Shown: positions 8,889 to 18,000, counted from the stretch's first letter. The stretch is DNA of 64,000 bases from Albidovulum aestuarii (GCF_029961185.1 NZ_JASBQQ010000012.1:1-64000), one strand, 5' to 3'. Translations and numbers: made by a program. The notes: generated from the sequence alone by a model not told the origin.

Positions 8889-9781
8889 AGCTTGTCACCC
8901 TTCTCCGTGGCGGGAGTCAGGATGCCGTCGGGCCGCCAGAAGAGAAGCAGCGCCACCACGAGGAACACCGCCGCCTGAGCAAGCCCGCCTGCCGTTTGAG
9001 GAAGGAGAACGAGGACGCCGACTTCGAGGAACCCGAGGATGAACCCACCGAGAACCGCGCCCGGCAGGCTGCCGAACCCGCCGAGAACGCAGGCGATAAA
9101 CGCCGTGAGCACCGGGTCAAAGCCCATGTGCGGGGTCACGCTGCCCCTGCGTGCCATGATGAAGATGCAGGCGAGCCCCGCCAGTAGACCCGAGATTGCG
9201 AAAGCTGTGGCGACCACCCGGTTCGCTCGAATGCCGCAAAGTCGTACCATCTGGAAATCGCGGGAGGCAGCACGCATTGCGATACCGAGGTAACTTCGCT
9301 TCAGGAAGAGCGTCAGGAAGAGGATCGCCGCGATGGTCGTCACCGTCTCATAAATCTGGAGCGAAGAGACGTGGACCGGTCCGATCAGAAGCGTGCGGTC
9401 CAGAAAGATGAACTGCGTGGCCGAGATCGGTCTCGGCGAGCCAAGGAGGAGGTAGAGATTCTGAAGGATGATGCTGACCCCGAAAGCCGTGAGCAGCCCC
9501 GTCGTGATGTCTGCTTTCCGAACCGTCCGGAAAGCGACCCGTTCGAGCAGGAGCGAGACCGACACGCAGGCAATCAGCACCGCGGCCATGAGTACGAGCG
9601 GGTTTCCCGTTACGACAGTGCCCACCACGGCCATCGAGTATCCGCCAAAGGCGATCACCTCACCGTGGGCAAAGTTGACCAGTCCCATGATCGAGAAGAC
9701 GATAGCGAGCCCAACCGCGATCAGGGCGTATTCTGCCCCGAAGGACAGGGCATTCAGAAGCTGTTGTGCCGCGTAGTCCAT
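8885..9781 (-). CDS. Branched-chain-type ABC permease, LivH-like
   Basis: A 298-residue permease of the LivH/UrtB family. It begins with the characteristic QQLLNALSFGAEYALIAVGLAIVFSIMGLVNFAHGE and has the coupling segment YLGIAMRAASRDFQMVRLCGIRANRV near residues 168-193. About eight membrane segments are visible. It should pair with the LivM-like protein to form the channel. Its first codon abuts the stop of the LivF-like ATPase gene. Confidence 0.92.
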   Translation of the reverse strand: MDYAAQQLLNALSFGAEYALIAVGLAIVFSIMGLVNFAHGEVIAFGGYSMAVVGTVVTGNPLVLMAAVLIACVSVSLLLERVAFRTVRKADITTGLLTAFGVSIILQNLYLLLGSPRPISATQFIFLDRTLLIGPVHVSSLQIYETVTTIAAILFLTLFLKRSYLGIAMRAASRDFQMVRLCGIRANRVVATAFAISGLLAGLACIFIMARRGSVTPHMGFDPVLTAFIACVLGGFGSLPGAVLGGFILGFLEVGVLVLLPQTAGGLAQAAVFLVVALLLFWRPDGILTPATEKGDKL

Positions 9782-10485
9782 CAGTCATGCACTCCAGTCA
9801 ATTCACCCATCAGCCCTGATCCGTCCCCGAATTCCCCCGAGGGGCCGTGGCGGGTCACAAGTCCGTTCGCCAATACGTAGACATAATCTGCCACCTCGAT
9901 GGCGGCGCCGGCGTTCTGTTCCACCAGAAGGATCGTCATACCCTCGTGCCGGAGATCCTCGATCAGAGCAAAAACCTGCCCGATGATTTTCGGTGCAAGA
10001 CCCAGCGAGGGTTCGTCGAGAAGAAGGATGCGCGGCTTGCTCAAAAGGGCCCGCGCGATTGTCAGCATCTGCTGTTCGCCACCAGAAAGGGTACCGGCGC
10101 TTTGCGACCGACGTTCGCCAAGGATTGGGAATCGGGACAGCCATTCCTCGATATCGCGCTCAATGCCGCCGTCGGTTCGGGTCGCCGCACCCATGCGCAG
10201 GTTCTCGAAAACCGTGAGGTTCGCGAAGATCCGCCGCCCCTCGGGCGCAATGGAGATGCCGGCGCGGAACCGGTCCTCGATGTCGAGCCCTGCAAGGTCG
10301 CGGCCTTCCAGCCGGATTGTGCCTGTGGCTCGCGCCGTGCCAGTGATCGCGGAAAGCGTCGAGGTCTTGCCTGCACCGTTCGGGCCCAGGAGCGCGACAC
10401 AGGACCCTTCCGGCACCGAAATGTCGATGCCATGCACTGCCTCGATCGGCCCGTGGAAGACTTTCAACCCGCTGATTTCGAGCAC
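9781..10485 (-). CDS. Branched-chain-type ABC ATPase, LivF-like
   Basis: An ATPase of 234 residues, the usual LivF length, when started at the GTG at 10485 (protein begins with LEISGLKVFHGPIEAVHGID after the initiator). The open frame further upstream adds a proline/arginine-rich stretch unlike the family. Walker A is GPNGAGKTS, signature LSGGEQQM, Walker B LLLDEPSLGLAP, and the switch histidine is replaced by the Q of VEQNA, which is normal for LivF. A 70-base gap separates it from the binding-protein gene. Confidence 0.9.
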   Translation of the reverse strand: MLEISGLKVFHGPIEAVHGIDISVPEGSCVALLGPNGAGKTSTLSAITGTARATGTIRLEGRDLAGLDIEDRFRAGISIAPEGRRIFANLTVFENLRMGAATRTDGGIERDIEEWLSRFPILGERRSQSAGTLSGGEQQMLTIARALLSKPRILLLDEPSLGLAPKIIGQVFALIEDLRHEGMTILLVEQNAGAAIEVADYVYVLANGLVTRHGPSGEFGDGSGLMGELTGVHD

Positions 10486-10555
10486 GGAACGACTGCCCCT
10501 GTTACGATTGTGGCGCGCCCCCGGATCGGGCCGGAGGCGCGGAATGTACTGAGAT

Positions 10556-11722
10556 TTACGGCCAGGACGGCACGTTGCCGGGCACTTCAAGGCTCAGGAG
10601 TTTGCGCTCGCCGTTCTCGAACCCGATCACCGGGATCTCGCGCAGCGCGTAGCTGTTGGTGTCCTTGAACGAGATCGATTCCACCGACATGACCGGGATC
10701 GCATCCGCGGCGCGGATCGCGTCGCGCACCGCTGCCGGATCCGTCGAGCCCGCAGCCTCCACGCCGTAAGCAACGATCTTGATCGTATCCGCCCCGAGCG
10801 CGGGGAAGAGGCCGTTCACGGGCATGCCGGTTGCGGCACAGGCGTCCTGGAACTCGGCGATCTTGCTGCCACCCTGAGAGGGCGCGAGCGTGCCGAAGAA
10901 CACCCGGTCGAGAAGCGACACGTCCTCGCCCGCGAGCGCGTCAAGCGAAGGGTCGTCGAAGCCGTCGGACCCCACGACCCATGCGTCGAGCCCCGCTGCG
11001 CGCACCTGGCGGATCAGCACGGCGATGTCGGGCACACCCCAGGAAATGTAGATCGCGTCGGGCGCCGGATCGAGTGCGCGAAGCTCGGCGATCTGCGGGC
11101 TCCAGTCAGTGGTGCCGCCGGTATAGTTCAGCGTCGCCTGCAGCGTGCCTCCGCCTGCCTCGATTACTTGGGCGAACCATTCGGGCGTGCGCGCCGACCA
11201 CGACCCGCCCTCGTCAGAGGTGAAGATCACCACGTTTTTCACGCCTTGCGACAGGGCGTAGTTCGCCGCCGCCGTGGCGGTGTAGGGGTCTGGCGCCACG
11301 TTCGTCAGGAAGTTGTCCACGACACCCGTGTGCATCTCCACCTGGGTGGATTGGGCCTGCACAATGGACACGCCCTGCGCGCCAGCGATCTGGGCCACCG
11401 GGATCATCGTGTCAGAGAAGGGGATCGTTCCGATGGCAACCGGATTGTCGCCGAGGAACCGCTCGACCGCCGAAATGGCAGCCTGGGTGTCGGCACCGGT
11501 ATCCTGCACCATCAGTTCGATCTGGCGACCGCCGATGCCGCCCTCCCGATTGATCATCTCGGCCATGCAGCGCGCGCCGTCTACTTCGTTGTAGGGCGCG
11601 AAATCGCCGGTGAGCGGGACCGCGAAACCGATCTTTACGGTGTCGTCCTGGGCGATTGCGGGCAAGGCTGCCAGTCCAGCGGTCAGCGCGCCCAGTGCGC
11701 ATTGGGTCAGTAAGGTTCTCAT
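10556..11722 (-). CDS. Branched-chain-type ABC periplasmic binding protein, LivK-like
   Basis: A 388-residue periplasmic binding protein of the Peripla_BP_6 family. A Sec signal peptide covers about residues 1-24, with cleavage after PAIA-Q. The mature protein starts TVKIGFAVPLTGDFAPYNEVDGARCMAEMINREGGIGG, the usual start of amide/urea/amino-acid binding proteins, followed by DTGADTQAAISAVERFL. Its ligand cannot be read from sequence; the neighbouring amidohydrolases point to an amide or N-acyl compound. It lies between the LivG-like and LivF-like ATPase genes. Confidence 0.9.
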   Translation of the reverse strand: MRTLLTQCALGALTAGLAALPAIAQDDTVKIGFAVPLTGDFAPYNEVDGARCMAEMINREGGIGGRQIELMVQDTGADTQAAISAVERFLGDNPVAIGTIPFSDTMIPVAQIAGAQGVSIVQAQSTQVEMHTGVVDNFLTNVAPDPYTATAAANYALSQGVKNVVIFTSDEGGSWSARTPEWFAQVIEAGGGTLQATLNYTGGTTDWSPQIAELRALDPAPDAIYISWGVPDIAVLIRQVRAAGLDAWVVGSDGFDDPSLDALAGEDVSLLDRVFFGTLAPSQGGSKIAEFQDACAATGMPVNGLFPALGADTIKIVAYGVEAAGSTDPAAVRDAIRAADAIPVMSVESISFKDTNSYALREIPVIGFENGERKLLSLEVPGNVPSWP

Positions 11723-11739
11723 GTGTTCATCCTTTCCTG

Positions 11740-12453
11740 TCAGACGGTTTCCCCGTGCCCGAGATAGGCCCGGATGACCTCTTCGTTTTTGGTGACGTCC
11801 TGTGGCAGGCCCGAGGCCAAAAGCCTGCCCATGTTCATGACTGTCAGCGTCTCTGACGCCGACATGATGAATTTCAGATCGTGATCGATAAGAAGGATTG
11901 CGCAGGGATGGCGCTCGCGGAGCCAGAGAAGGTTGCGAAACAGTTCTTCCGTCTCCTCGGTGTTCATGCCAGCGGCCGGTTCGTCCAGAAGGAGCACGCG
12001 TGGCCGAAGGGCCAGTGCCCGGATGATTTCAAGCCGTCGCATATGGCCGTAGGACAGTGCGTCTGGCGCAAGACCCAAGACGGGCCCGAGCCCGAAACGG
12101 TCGATGGCATCGTCGATCAGCGAGGGGTCCCAGGCTTCGGCGGCGTGGCTTTCGGCCACCTCGATATTGCGTCGAACCGAGAGGTTTCGAAACAGTCGCA
12201 GGTTCTGAAACGTGCGCGCAATTCCCGACCGGGCCACAGTCTCGGGGGGCATATTCTGGATCTCGCGATCGCCGAGCAGGATCCGGCCCTGCGTGGGTCG
12301 GAGGAACCCCGAGATCAGGTTAATCATCGTGGTCTTACCGGCTCCGTTCGGCCCGATAAGCCCGTGAATCTCGGTGTCGGTGACCGTGAATGACACGTTG
12401 TCCACCGCCTGCACCCCGCCGAAGCTTTTTGAGACACCTTCGACGCGCAGCAT
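11740..12453 (-). CDS. Branched-chain-type ABC ATPase, LivG-like
   Basis: A 237-residue ATPase of the LivG/UrtD type. Walker A is GPNGAGKTT, the Q-loop is IARTFQNLRLF, the signature reads LSYGHMRRLEI (the LSYG form normal for LivG), Walker B is LLLDEPAAGMN and the switch histidine is in LIDHDLKF. It begins one base into the stop of the glutamine-synthetase-like gene, so the enzyme and importer are translated as one unit. Confidence 0.92.
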   Translation of the reverse strand: MLRVEGVSKSFGGVQAVDNVSFTVTDTEIHGLIGPNGAGKTTMINLISGFLRPTQGRILLGDREIQNMPPETVARSGIARTFQNLRLFRNLSVRRNIEVAESHAAEAWDPSLIDDAIDRFGLGPVLGLAPDALSYGHMRRLEIIRALALRPRVLLLDEPAAGMNTEETEELFRNLLWLRERHPCAILLIDHDLKFIMSASETLTVMNMGRLLASGLPQDVTKNEEVIRAYLGHGETV

Positions 12454-13769
12454 CAGTAGACCTCACCGTAGCGGGCACATTTCTGCGCCGTGTCGAGGCC
12501 TTCGAGGCACTTCAACTCCGATCGCTTGTGATCGGAGTAGACCTTTACGAAATCCGCGCCGAACCAGTCGCGCACTGCGTCCGACGACTCGAACCGCTCA
12601 AGCGCCTCGGCAAGCGACTGTGGCAGACGGATCATGCCTGCCGCGTGCAGCCGATCCTCGGGCCATAACGACAGATCGTCCTCGGTGACGGCCGGGGGTT
12701 CGATCGCATTGCGAAGACCCGCCGCGCCAGCCAGTACCAATGCTGCCAACGCCAAATGCGGACTGGCGGCAGCATCGCAGGCGCGGACCTCGAAGTTGAA
12801 CTGTTGCGCAACCTTCGCGGGGTCGAGGCTGCTCACGGGGCAGATGCGCACCGCCGCCTCGCGATCTCGGAAACCGAGATTGTTGAAGGCCGCGCTCCAG
12901 CGATGGGGCGTCAGGCGCAGATAGCTGATCTCGGACGGACAAAGGATCGCGATGATCTGGTCCAGATGCGCGAGGATACCACCGATGAAATGCCGGGCCG
13001 CCTTGCTCAGCCCATGCGGATCCTTTGCATCGTGCGTTGCGGGGTGGCCCGCCGCGTCGCGAAGGCTGAGGTGGATGTGCACACCGTTGCCCACGTCCAC
13101 TGGGTCGAGGATCGGGGCAAAGCTCGACGCATGGCCGAAGCGGTGAGTGATGTCGCGCACCAGCATCCTGAGCAGTGCTGCGTGGTCCGCTGGCGCCACG
13201 CCCATCGCCGGCGCACAGGTCACCTCGAACTGCCGCGCACCGTATTCCTTCATGAACGTGTCGGGCCCCATTCCGGCGTGGCGCATTGCGGCGATCAACG
13301 CTTCGGCCCAGCCCTGTGCGCCGCGGAACCCGCGGAACGAATATGAATCGCCCGGCACTGGCACCAAATCCCGAAGCATAAACTCGTGCTCGAAGGCGCC
13401 TAATATCTCAAGTCCGGCTTCGTCGCGCAGCGTGGTCAGAGCGCGCCTCAGGTGCGATCGCGTGCAGAAACCCCATGGCTCGCCCTCAAGCGTGAGGATA
13501 TCGCCGAGCATCAGGTCAAGCGCGGGCGCGGTGTCATCGGCCTCCAGTAGCACTCGGGCATTTGGATCGGGGACGAGGGCCAGATCACCCAGTGCGCCGA
13601 ACGGGGTTTCGGCGATGGCGTTAAAGCAGTTGATCTGTACGTTGGTTGGGGTCCATCCCACGCCCTTCCGCATCCGCGCATCACGCTCTGAAGCCGGGAA
13701 TGCCTTGCCACGCAGAAGCCCCGCAAGATCGGTCGTCCCCACGAACACAAGCTTTCCATCTTCGCTCAT
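12453..13769 (-). CDS. Glutamine-synthetase-like ligase (GlnA3/PuuA type)
   Basis: A protein of 438 residues from the ATG at 13769, which overlaps the RpiR stop as ATGA; the longer frame to 13811 is not needed. It belongs to the glutamine synthetase superfamily, whose non-GlnA members join glutamate to amines (PuuA, IpuC). Catalytic-domain signs are AFEHEFML (metal-binding glutamate), QFEVTCAPA, GNGVHIHLSL (the GS histidine) and the arginine-rich FRDREAAVRICPV. No adenylylation-site tyrosine motif of housekeeping GlnA is evident near the C-terminus. Its place within an importer-amidase operon suggests gamma-glutamylation of an imported amine or the reverse, not ammonia assimilation. This role is inference. 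Confidence 0.85.
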   Translation of the reverse strand: MSEDGKLVFVGTTDLAGLLRGKAFPASERDARMRKGVGWTPTNVQINCFNAIAETPFGALGDLALVPDPNARVLLEADDTAPALDLMLGDILTLEGEPWGFCTRSHLRRALTTLRDEAGLEILGAFEHEFMLRDLVPVPGDSYSFRGFRGAQGWAEALIAAMRHAGMGPDTFMKEYGARQFEVTCAPAMGVAPADHAALLRMLVRDITHRFGHASSFAPILDPVDVGNGVHIHLSLRDAAGHPATHDAKDPHGLSKAARHFIGGILAHLDQIIAILCPSEISYLRLTPHRWSAAFNNLGFRDREAAVRICPVSSLDPAKVAQQFNFEVRACDAAASPHLALAALVLAGAAGLRNAIEPPAVTEDDLSLWPEDRLHAAGMIRLPQSLAEALERFESSDAVRDWFGADFVKVYSDHKRSELKCLEGLDTAQKCARYGEVY

Positions 13770-14638
13770 GCGCTTTCTCCGTTCCGGGCGCGGCCTCTCA
13801 GCACATCCCATGCCTCTATCCGTGTCCGCGTTGCTTCCCAGTCCTTCTCAGCCAGGGGTACGAGCAGCGCCTCTACAAGAACGAATGCAGGCACGTAGCT
13901 GTCCCAAAGTGTGCCGGAGTCGATTGGAACAGTGATCAATTCCGTCGCCCCTTTTGCGGCAGGCGTTATCCAGGGATCGGTTATGACAATGGTCTGTGCC
14001 TTGCGCGAACGGGCGGCAGCGGCAAACTCGGCCAGCTTCGCGTCGTAGCGGCGGAAGTCAAACAGAACGACCGGGTCCCGGGGCTTCATGCGCAACAGGT
14101 ATTCAGGCCAGGCCTCCGGGTCGGGCGGCACGTGAAATACGTCTGCCCGGATCTGCCGCAGATGGCGCAGGAAGAACTCGGCGATGGCGTCGCTCATGCG
14201 TCCACCCAGCATGAAAACGCGGCGCTTCGGGTCGCCCAGCATCGCGCAGATCCGGTCGAACTGGTCCGTTGGCATACGCTGGGCAAGATCGCGGCTCAGT
14301 GCGACCGCGCGCTCCACGTAATCGGTAAGCGGGGCAGGTACAGACGTGGTGCGCGTCTGGTGCAGTTCGATCGGAGAGGACTGCGAATCCCTCAGTTCAT
14401 TCAGCAGGCTTTGCTGAAAATCCTGAAAGCCCCGATAGCCCAGCTTGTTCACGAACCGCGAGATCGATGGGGCCGAGACGTTGGCACGTTCCGCTAAGTC
14501 CTGGATCGGCCCCAGAGCTGCGAATGGATAATCAGCAAGTATGACCGAACGAAGTTGCCGCTCGCTCGGGGTGAGGCTACCCGAGCTGGCGTCCATCGCT
14601 TCTCGCACGCGCAAGGTATCGGTGGTTGCAGCAGTCAT
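13766..14638 (-). CDS. RpiR/MurR-family transcriptional regulator
   Basis: A 290-residue regulator with an N-terminal HTH_6 domain (residues ~20-90; LAERANVSAPSISRFVNKLGYRGFQDFQ) and a C-terminal SIS domain (~125-265; VFMLGGRMSDAIAEFFLRHL). SIS domains of this family usually bind phosphosugars, but many Rhodobacterales members sit in amine and amide catabolic operons. It is the first gene of the eight-gene minus-strand operon and is divergent from the deformylase-like gene, so it probably controls both units and itself. Confidence 0.9.
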   Translation of the reverse strand: MTAATTDTLRVREAMDASSGSLTPSERQLRSVILADYPFAALGPIQDLAERANVSAPSISRFVNKLGYRGFQDFQQSLLNELRDSQSSPIELHQTRTTSVPAPLTDYVERAVALSRDLAQRMPTDQFDRICAMLGDPKRRVFMLGGRMSDAIAEFFLRHLRQIRADVFHVPPDPEAWPEYLLRMKPRDPVVLFDFRRYDAKLAEFAAAARSRKAQTIVITDPWITPAAKGATELITVPIDSGTLWDSYVPAFVLVEALLVPLAEKDWEATRTRIEAWDVLRGRARNGESA

Positions 14639-14758
14639 GTTCGCGAGCGTAAGGCTGATGAAAATTGCATGTCAACTCTTGCCAAACGGCAGCGATTGAT
14701 TTTCTTCTTTCAGAATGCCATTGGGGTGCATGTCGCCCGACAAACAGGCGGAGACAGT
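14639..14758. promoter_or_regulatory. Divergent promoter region of the amide module
   Basis: The 120 bases between the divergent rpiR-type gene and the deformylase-like gene must carry both promoters. A direct repeat GCATGTC occurs at 14667-14673 and 14728-14734. Half-sites of the TGAAA/TTTCA type known from RpiR operators occur (ATGAAAAT near 14658 and TTCTTTCA near 14705). No perfect palindrome is seen, so the operator is not assigned. The ribosome site for the plus-strand gene is GGAGA at 14750. Confidence 0.4.
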
Positions 14759-15535
14759 ATGCAGGAGATGGATCGGATAGCTGCGAGGCTTCTTGACCCC
14801 GGGGTGGATCCCGCTCCGGTAGAATATGTCGCCGCGACCGCACGACCGGACCTGCTGTTCGTCTGCGAACATGCCGGACGCCTGATTCCCCGTTCGCTGG
14901 GCGATCTCGGACTCGCTCCGGGTGAAATCGACAGGCATATTGCGTGGGATATCGGCGCCGAGGGCGTCGCGCGGCGACTGGCCGCCGCTCTTGGGGCCGG
15001 ATTGATCCTCCAGCGCTACAGTCGTCTAGTGATCGACTGCAATAGACCGCCGCTCGGCATGCAGTCGGTCCCGGAGACAAGCGACGGGGCAGAGGTTCCC
15101 GGCAACCAGAATCTCTCGAACGAGGACGGCGCCGCGCGGGTGGCCGAGATCTTCCGCCCCTTCGCGGAGGCCTGCGAGGCAGCCATCTCAGACCGTCGGA
15201 TACGGGGCGCATATTCGATCCACAGCTTTACGCCCTGCATGAACGGATTCGCGCGACCATGGCACATTGGCTTTTGTTTTAGGCAGGCGAACAGCGGAGG
15301 CGATCTGGCTAGGCGTTTCGGCGCGGCACATCCAAACTTGACCGTTGCTGAGAACCAACCCTACCAGATTGACGACGAGACCGACTGGTTCATTCCGCGC
15401 GTCGCAGAGCCCCACGGCATTGCCCACGCCCTGATCGAGATCCGCAACGACCAGATCGCCGACGAGGCGGGCCAAACCCTCTGGGCCGGCAGGCTGGCCG
15501 CCCTGTTCCAGACCCGTAAGGAGACAGACCTGTGA
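14759..15535 (+). CDS. N-formylglutamate amidohydrolase family protein
   Basis: A protein of 258 residues from the ATG at 14759, chosen because it follows GGAGA with five bases between; upstream frame belongs to the promoter region and the regulator. It belongs to the FGase family (HutG type, zinc amidohydrolase), which releases formate from N-formylglutamate. Family signs are LLFVCEHAGRLIP near residue 35, HIAWDIGAEGVARRLA, SRLVIDCNRPP and IHSFTPCMNG. It probably acts with the isochorismatase-like enzyme downstream, which it overlaps by four bases. Whether the substrate is N-formylglutamate or a related N-acyl amino acid is open. Confidence 0.88.
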   Translation: MQEMDRIAARLLDPGVDPAPVEYVAATARPDLLFVCEHAGRLIPRSLGDLGLAPGEIDRHIAWDIGAEGVARRLAAALGAGLILQRYSRLVIDCNRPPLGMQSVPETSDGAEVPGNQNLSNEDGAARVAEIFRPFAEACEAAISDRRIRGAYSIHSFTPCMNGFARPWHIGFCFRQANSGGDLARRFGAAHPNLTVAENQPYQIDDETDWFIPRVAEPHGIAHALIEIRNDQIADEAGQTLWAGRLAALFQTRKETDL

Positions 15536-16188
15536 CGACCATCAACCCCGCGACCCTGACCAGAGAAGTGCCGCTTGTTCCCGGGCAATCCGCCCTTCTG
15601 GTCGTCGACGTGCAGAACTTCAGCGCCAAGCGTCAGGGAGCAGAGTTTGGCCATCTCCCGGATGCCGAGTTCCGGGAAAAGTACGGCGCGTTTTTTGATC
15701 GGATCTGGTCCGAGACAATCCCCAACATCCGCCGCCTTCAGGACGCTTGCCGGGCGGCGGGCGTGGAGGTCATGTTCACAACGATCGAAAGCCTGACGCT
15801 GGACGGTCGTGACCGTTCATTGGACTACAAGATCACCGGCTTCAACGTGCCCAAGGGTTCATGGGACGGCAAGGTGGTGGACGAGATTGCACCCGTGGGA
15901 GACGAGATCGTATTACCGAAATCGTCGTCCTCGGTCTTCGTCTCGACCCATATCGACTACGTGCTGCGAAACCTCGGGGTGCGGCAACTGGTTATCACCG
16001 GGCTCGTAACCGACCAGTGCGTCGAAAGCGCGATCCGTGACGCCTGCGACCTGGGCTATCTGGTCACCCAGGTCACGGACGCCTGCATGACCTATACCGA
16101 GGCCCGGCAGACTGCGTCGATCAACGCCATCAAGGGCTATTGCCGTCAGCTGACGACTGATGCGCTTTGCGCTGAACTGATCGGTTAA
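15532..16188 (+). CDS. Isochorismatase-fold amidohydrolase
   Basis: A 218-residue hydrolase of the isochorismatase/cysteine hydrolase family (nicotinamidase, biuret hydrolase, RutB). The catalytic triad is visible as D26 (LLVVDVQN), K130 (VLPKSSSSVF) and C163 (GLVTDQCVESAIRDACDLGY), so it should be an active amidase. The GTG start overlaps the previous stop as GTGA. The family makes ammonia from small amides such as ureidoacrylate, biuret or nicotinamide. With the formamidase and deformylase-like protein in the same module, sequential amide cleavage is likely, but the substrate is unknown. Confidence 0.9.
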   Translation: MTTINPATLTREVPLVPGQSALLVVDVQNFSAKRQGAEFGHLPDAEFREKYGAFFDRIWSETIPNIRRLQDACRAAGVEVMFTTIESLTLDGRDRSLDYKITGFNVPKGSWDGKVVDEIAPVGDEIVLPKSSSSVFVSTHIDYVLRNLGVRQLVITGLVTDQCVESAIRDACDLGYLVTQVTDACMTYTEARQTASINAIKGYCRQLTTDALCAELIG

Positions 16189-16199
16189 GAGGCGTGTTT

Positions 16200-16427
16200 G
16201 CTCGGCATAAGGGGCAGTGCGAGCGCGTCGGAGAACGGGCGATGCCGCGGTTCTGCCGGGTGCGAAGTTTTCAGAAATTCGCGACCGTTCACGCCTCAGT
16301 CCACAATCATTTCAACAAGGAGCGCCGCCTCTGATCACGATAGAAATTCGGGCTGAACCGCGCGGCCACGTTCACCGACAGCGTCACTGTCCTTGCAGAG
16401 ATGGATTCGAATCCGTCTGACAAAACC
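16200..16427 (+). mobile_element. IS6-family relic between the two metabolic modules
   Basis: Translating from about 16224 gives GERAMPRFCRV and then FQKFATVHASVHNHFNKERRL before a stop, which matches the C-terminal part of the IS6 transposase at 5842-6546. The end GTCTGACAAAACC at 16427 is an inverted repeat of the IS6 left end. Just before it, ATAAGGGGCAG (near 16207) repeats the sequence after the intact transposase's stop, so the relic seems to be a mosaic of more than one copy. It lies 12 bases after the isochorismatase-like gene and about 60 before the aldehyde dehydrogenase stop. It has the same orientation as the other copies. Confidence 0.68.
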
Positions 16428-16484
16428 GCGTGCGTTAGCATTTTTGTTGGCAGGCGCGTTGCGCGAATGGTCGAAGGCCTGACA

Positions 16485-17993
16485 TCAGCCCAGCGGGCGG
16501 CCGCCGCCATCGAGAAACCAGTCGTCGGGATAGGGATACCACCAGTCCTGAACCGTCGGCTTGTGGTCGATGATGACCATCTTCGTGCGACGGAATGCGT
16601 CGAGCCCCTGCCGTCCGAGTTCGCGTCCGAGGCCCGAGGCCTTCCAGCCACCGAAAGGCAGCGCGTCGTTGTCGATGAGCGGGTTGTTTACCCAGACCAT
16701 CCCAGCCTCCAGCCGTTCGGCCGCTTCCATCGCCTCATTTAAGTTGGTGGTGAAAACAGAGGCGCCCAGTCCGAAGGGGGAGGCATTGGCGCGCGCGACT
16801 GCGTCGTTGAAGTCGGGGACGCGGACCACGGCGGCAACGGGGCCAAAACACTCGGATTGTAGAAGCGCCATATCTTCTGTGCAGCCGGTAAGTATGGTCG
16901 GTTCGTAGAACCAGCCCCGGTTCTGATCGGGCGGCACGCGTCCGCCGGTGACGACCTCCGCACCTTTCGCGATTGCGTCTTCAACAAGCGCCGCCACCCG
17001 GTCGCGCGCGGCCTCGGAAACGAGCGGTCCGATCTCGGATTTCATCAGGCCATTGCCGACCCGCAATGTGCGCGTCTTTTCAGCAAAAGCCTCGACGAAA
17101 GCGTCATGCACGGCATCGACCACGTAAAACCGCTCAGCCGAAGTGCAGACCTGACCTGAGAGGTGGAAAGCAGCCGTCACGGCACCTGCCGCCGCGATGT
17201 CTATCGGGGCGCTCTCGCAGACGATCATCGGATCGCTGCCGCCCGCCTCGATCACCGCAGGCTTCATCGCCGCTGCCGCCGCCATCCCCACGGCCTTGCC
17301 CGCCGCGACGGAGCCGGTAAAGGCGACTGCATGTGTGCGGGGCGAGGCGATGAGCTTTTCGGCCAGCGCCGCGCCGCCCGGCAGGCAGGCGACGAGGCCT
17401 ACGGGCAATCCCCGGAAGCACTTCATGAATTCCAGCGTCGAGAGTGTCGTCGCCGGCGCGGGTTTCACGATGCAGCCGTTCCCGGCGGCGAGTGAGGCGG
17501 CAACCGTCCAGCACATGAGCAGGACAGGGAAGTTGAACGGCATGATATGGACCGACACGCCGAGCGGTTCATATCGCGCATACTGGAACGATCCCGCTTG
17601 CGTTGTGCCAGCGACCTTTCCCGCCTCGTCCCGCGCCATTTCGGCATAGTAGCGGAAGATCGGCGCGCAGTTCGCAATCTCGCCGATGGCCTCCGGATAA
17701 GACTTACCCATCTCGCGGCTCATCAGGATCGCGGCGCGCTGGTGGTCGGTTGCTTCGATCACATTGGCCAGATCGTGCAGGACCTTTGCGCGCGACTTTG
17801 CATCCATCCGCTTCCACTTGGCCTGTGCCGCGGAAACCGCGTCGAGTACTGCTGCCGTCTCGCTCTCGTCGGCCTCGGTTATCTGGCCCACGACGCCCAG
17901 CGTTGCGGGGTCGATGACATCGCGTGGTGCGCCTGCCATCGGCCGAAAACCGGGGGTGACGAAGCAGGCGGGGTGGGCGGGATCGAAGTCCAT
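16485..17993 (-). CDS. NAD(P)-dependent aldehyde dehydrogenase
   Basis: A 502-residue aldehyde dehydrogenase, full length for the superfamily. The oxyanion asparagine N154 (PFNFP), the general base E249 (VIEAGGSDP, where most relatives read ELGGKNP) and the nucleophile C283 (SGQVCTSAERFYV) are all present. The cofactor-binding FTGSVAAGKAVG is near residue 225. It resembles the succinate-semialdehyde / aminoaldehyde group more than methylmalonate-semialdehyde enzymes. It is the last gene of a nine-gene operon with a polyamine-type importer, three cupins and a glycosyltransferase, so an aminoaldehyde or sugar-derived aldehyde is the likely substrate. That assignment is inference. Confidence 0.93.
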   Translation of the reverse strand: MDFDPAHPACFVTPGFRPMAGAPRDVIDPATLGVVGQITEADESETAAVLDAVSAAQAKWKRMDAKSRAKVLHDLANVIEATDHQRAAILMSREMGKSYPEAIGEIANCAPIFRYYAEMARDEAGKVAGTTQAGSFQYARYEPLGVSVHIMPFNFPVLLMCWTVAASLAAGNGCIVKPAPATTLSTLEFMKCFRGLPVGLVACLPGGAALAEKLIASPRTHAVAFTGSVAAGKAVGMAAAAAMKPAVIEAGGSDPMIVCESAPIDIAAAGAVTAAFHLSGQVCTSAERFYVVDAVHDAFVEAFAEKTRTLRVGNGLMKSEIGPLVSEAARDRVAALVEDAIAKGAEVVTGGRVPPDQNRGWFYEPTILTGCTEDMALLQSECFGPVAAVVRVPDFNDAVARANASPFGLGASVFTTNLNEAMEAAERLEAGMVWVNNPLIDNDALPFGGWKASGLGRELGRQGLDAFRRTKMVIIDHKPTVQDWWYPYPDDWFLDGGGRPLG

Positions 17994-18000
17994 TCTGGCC

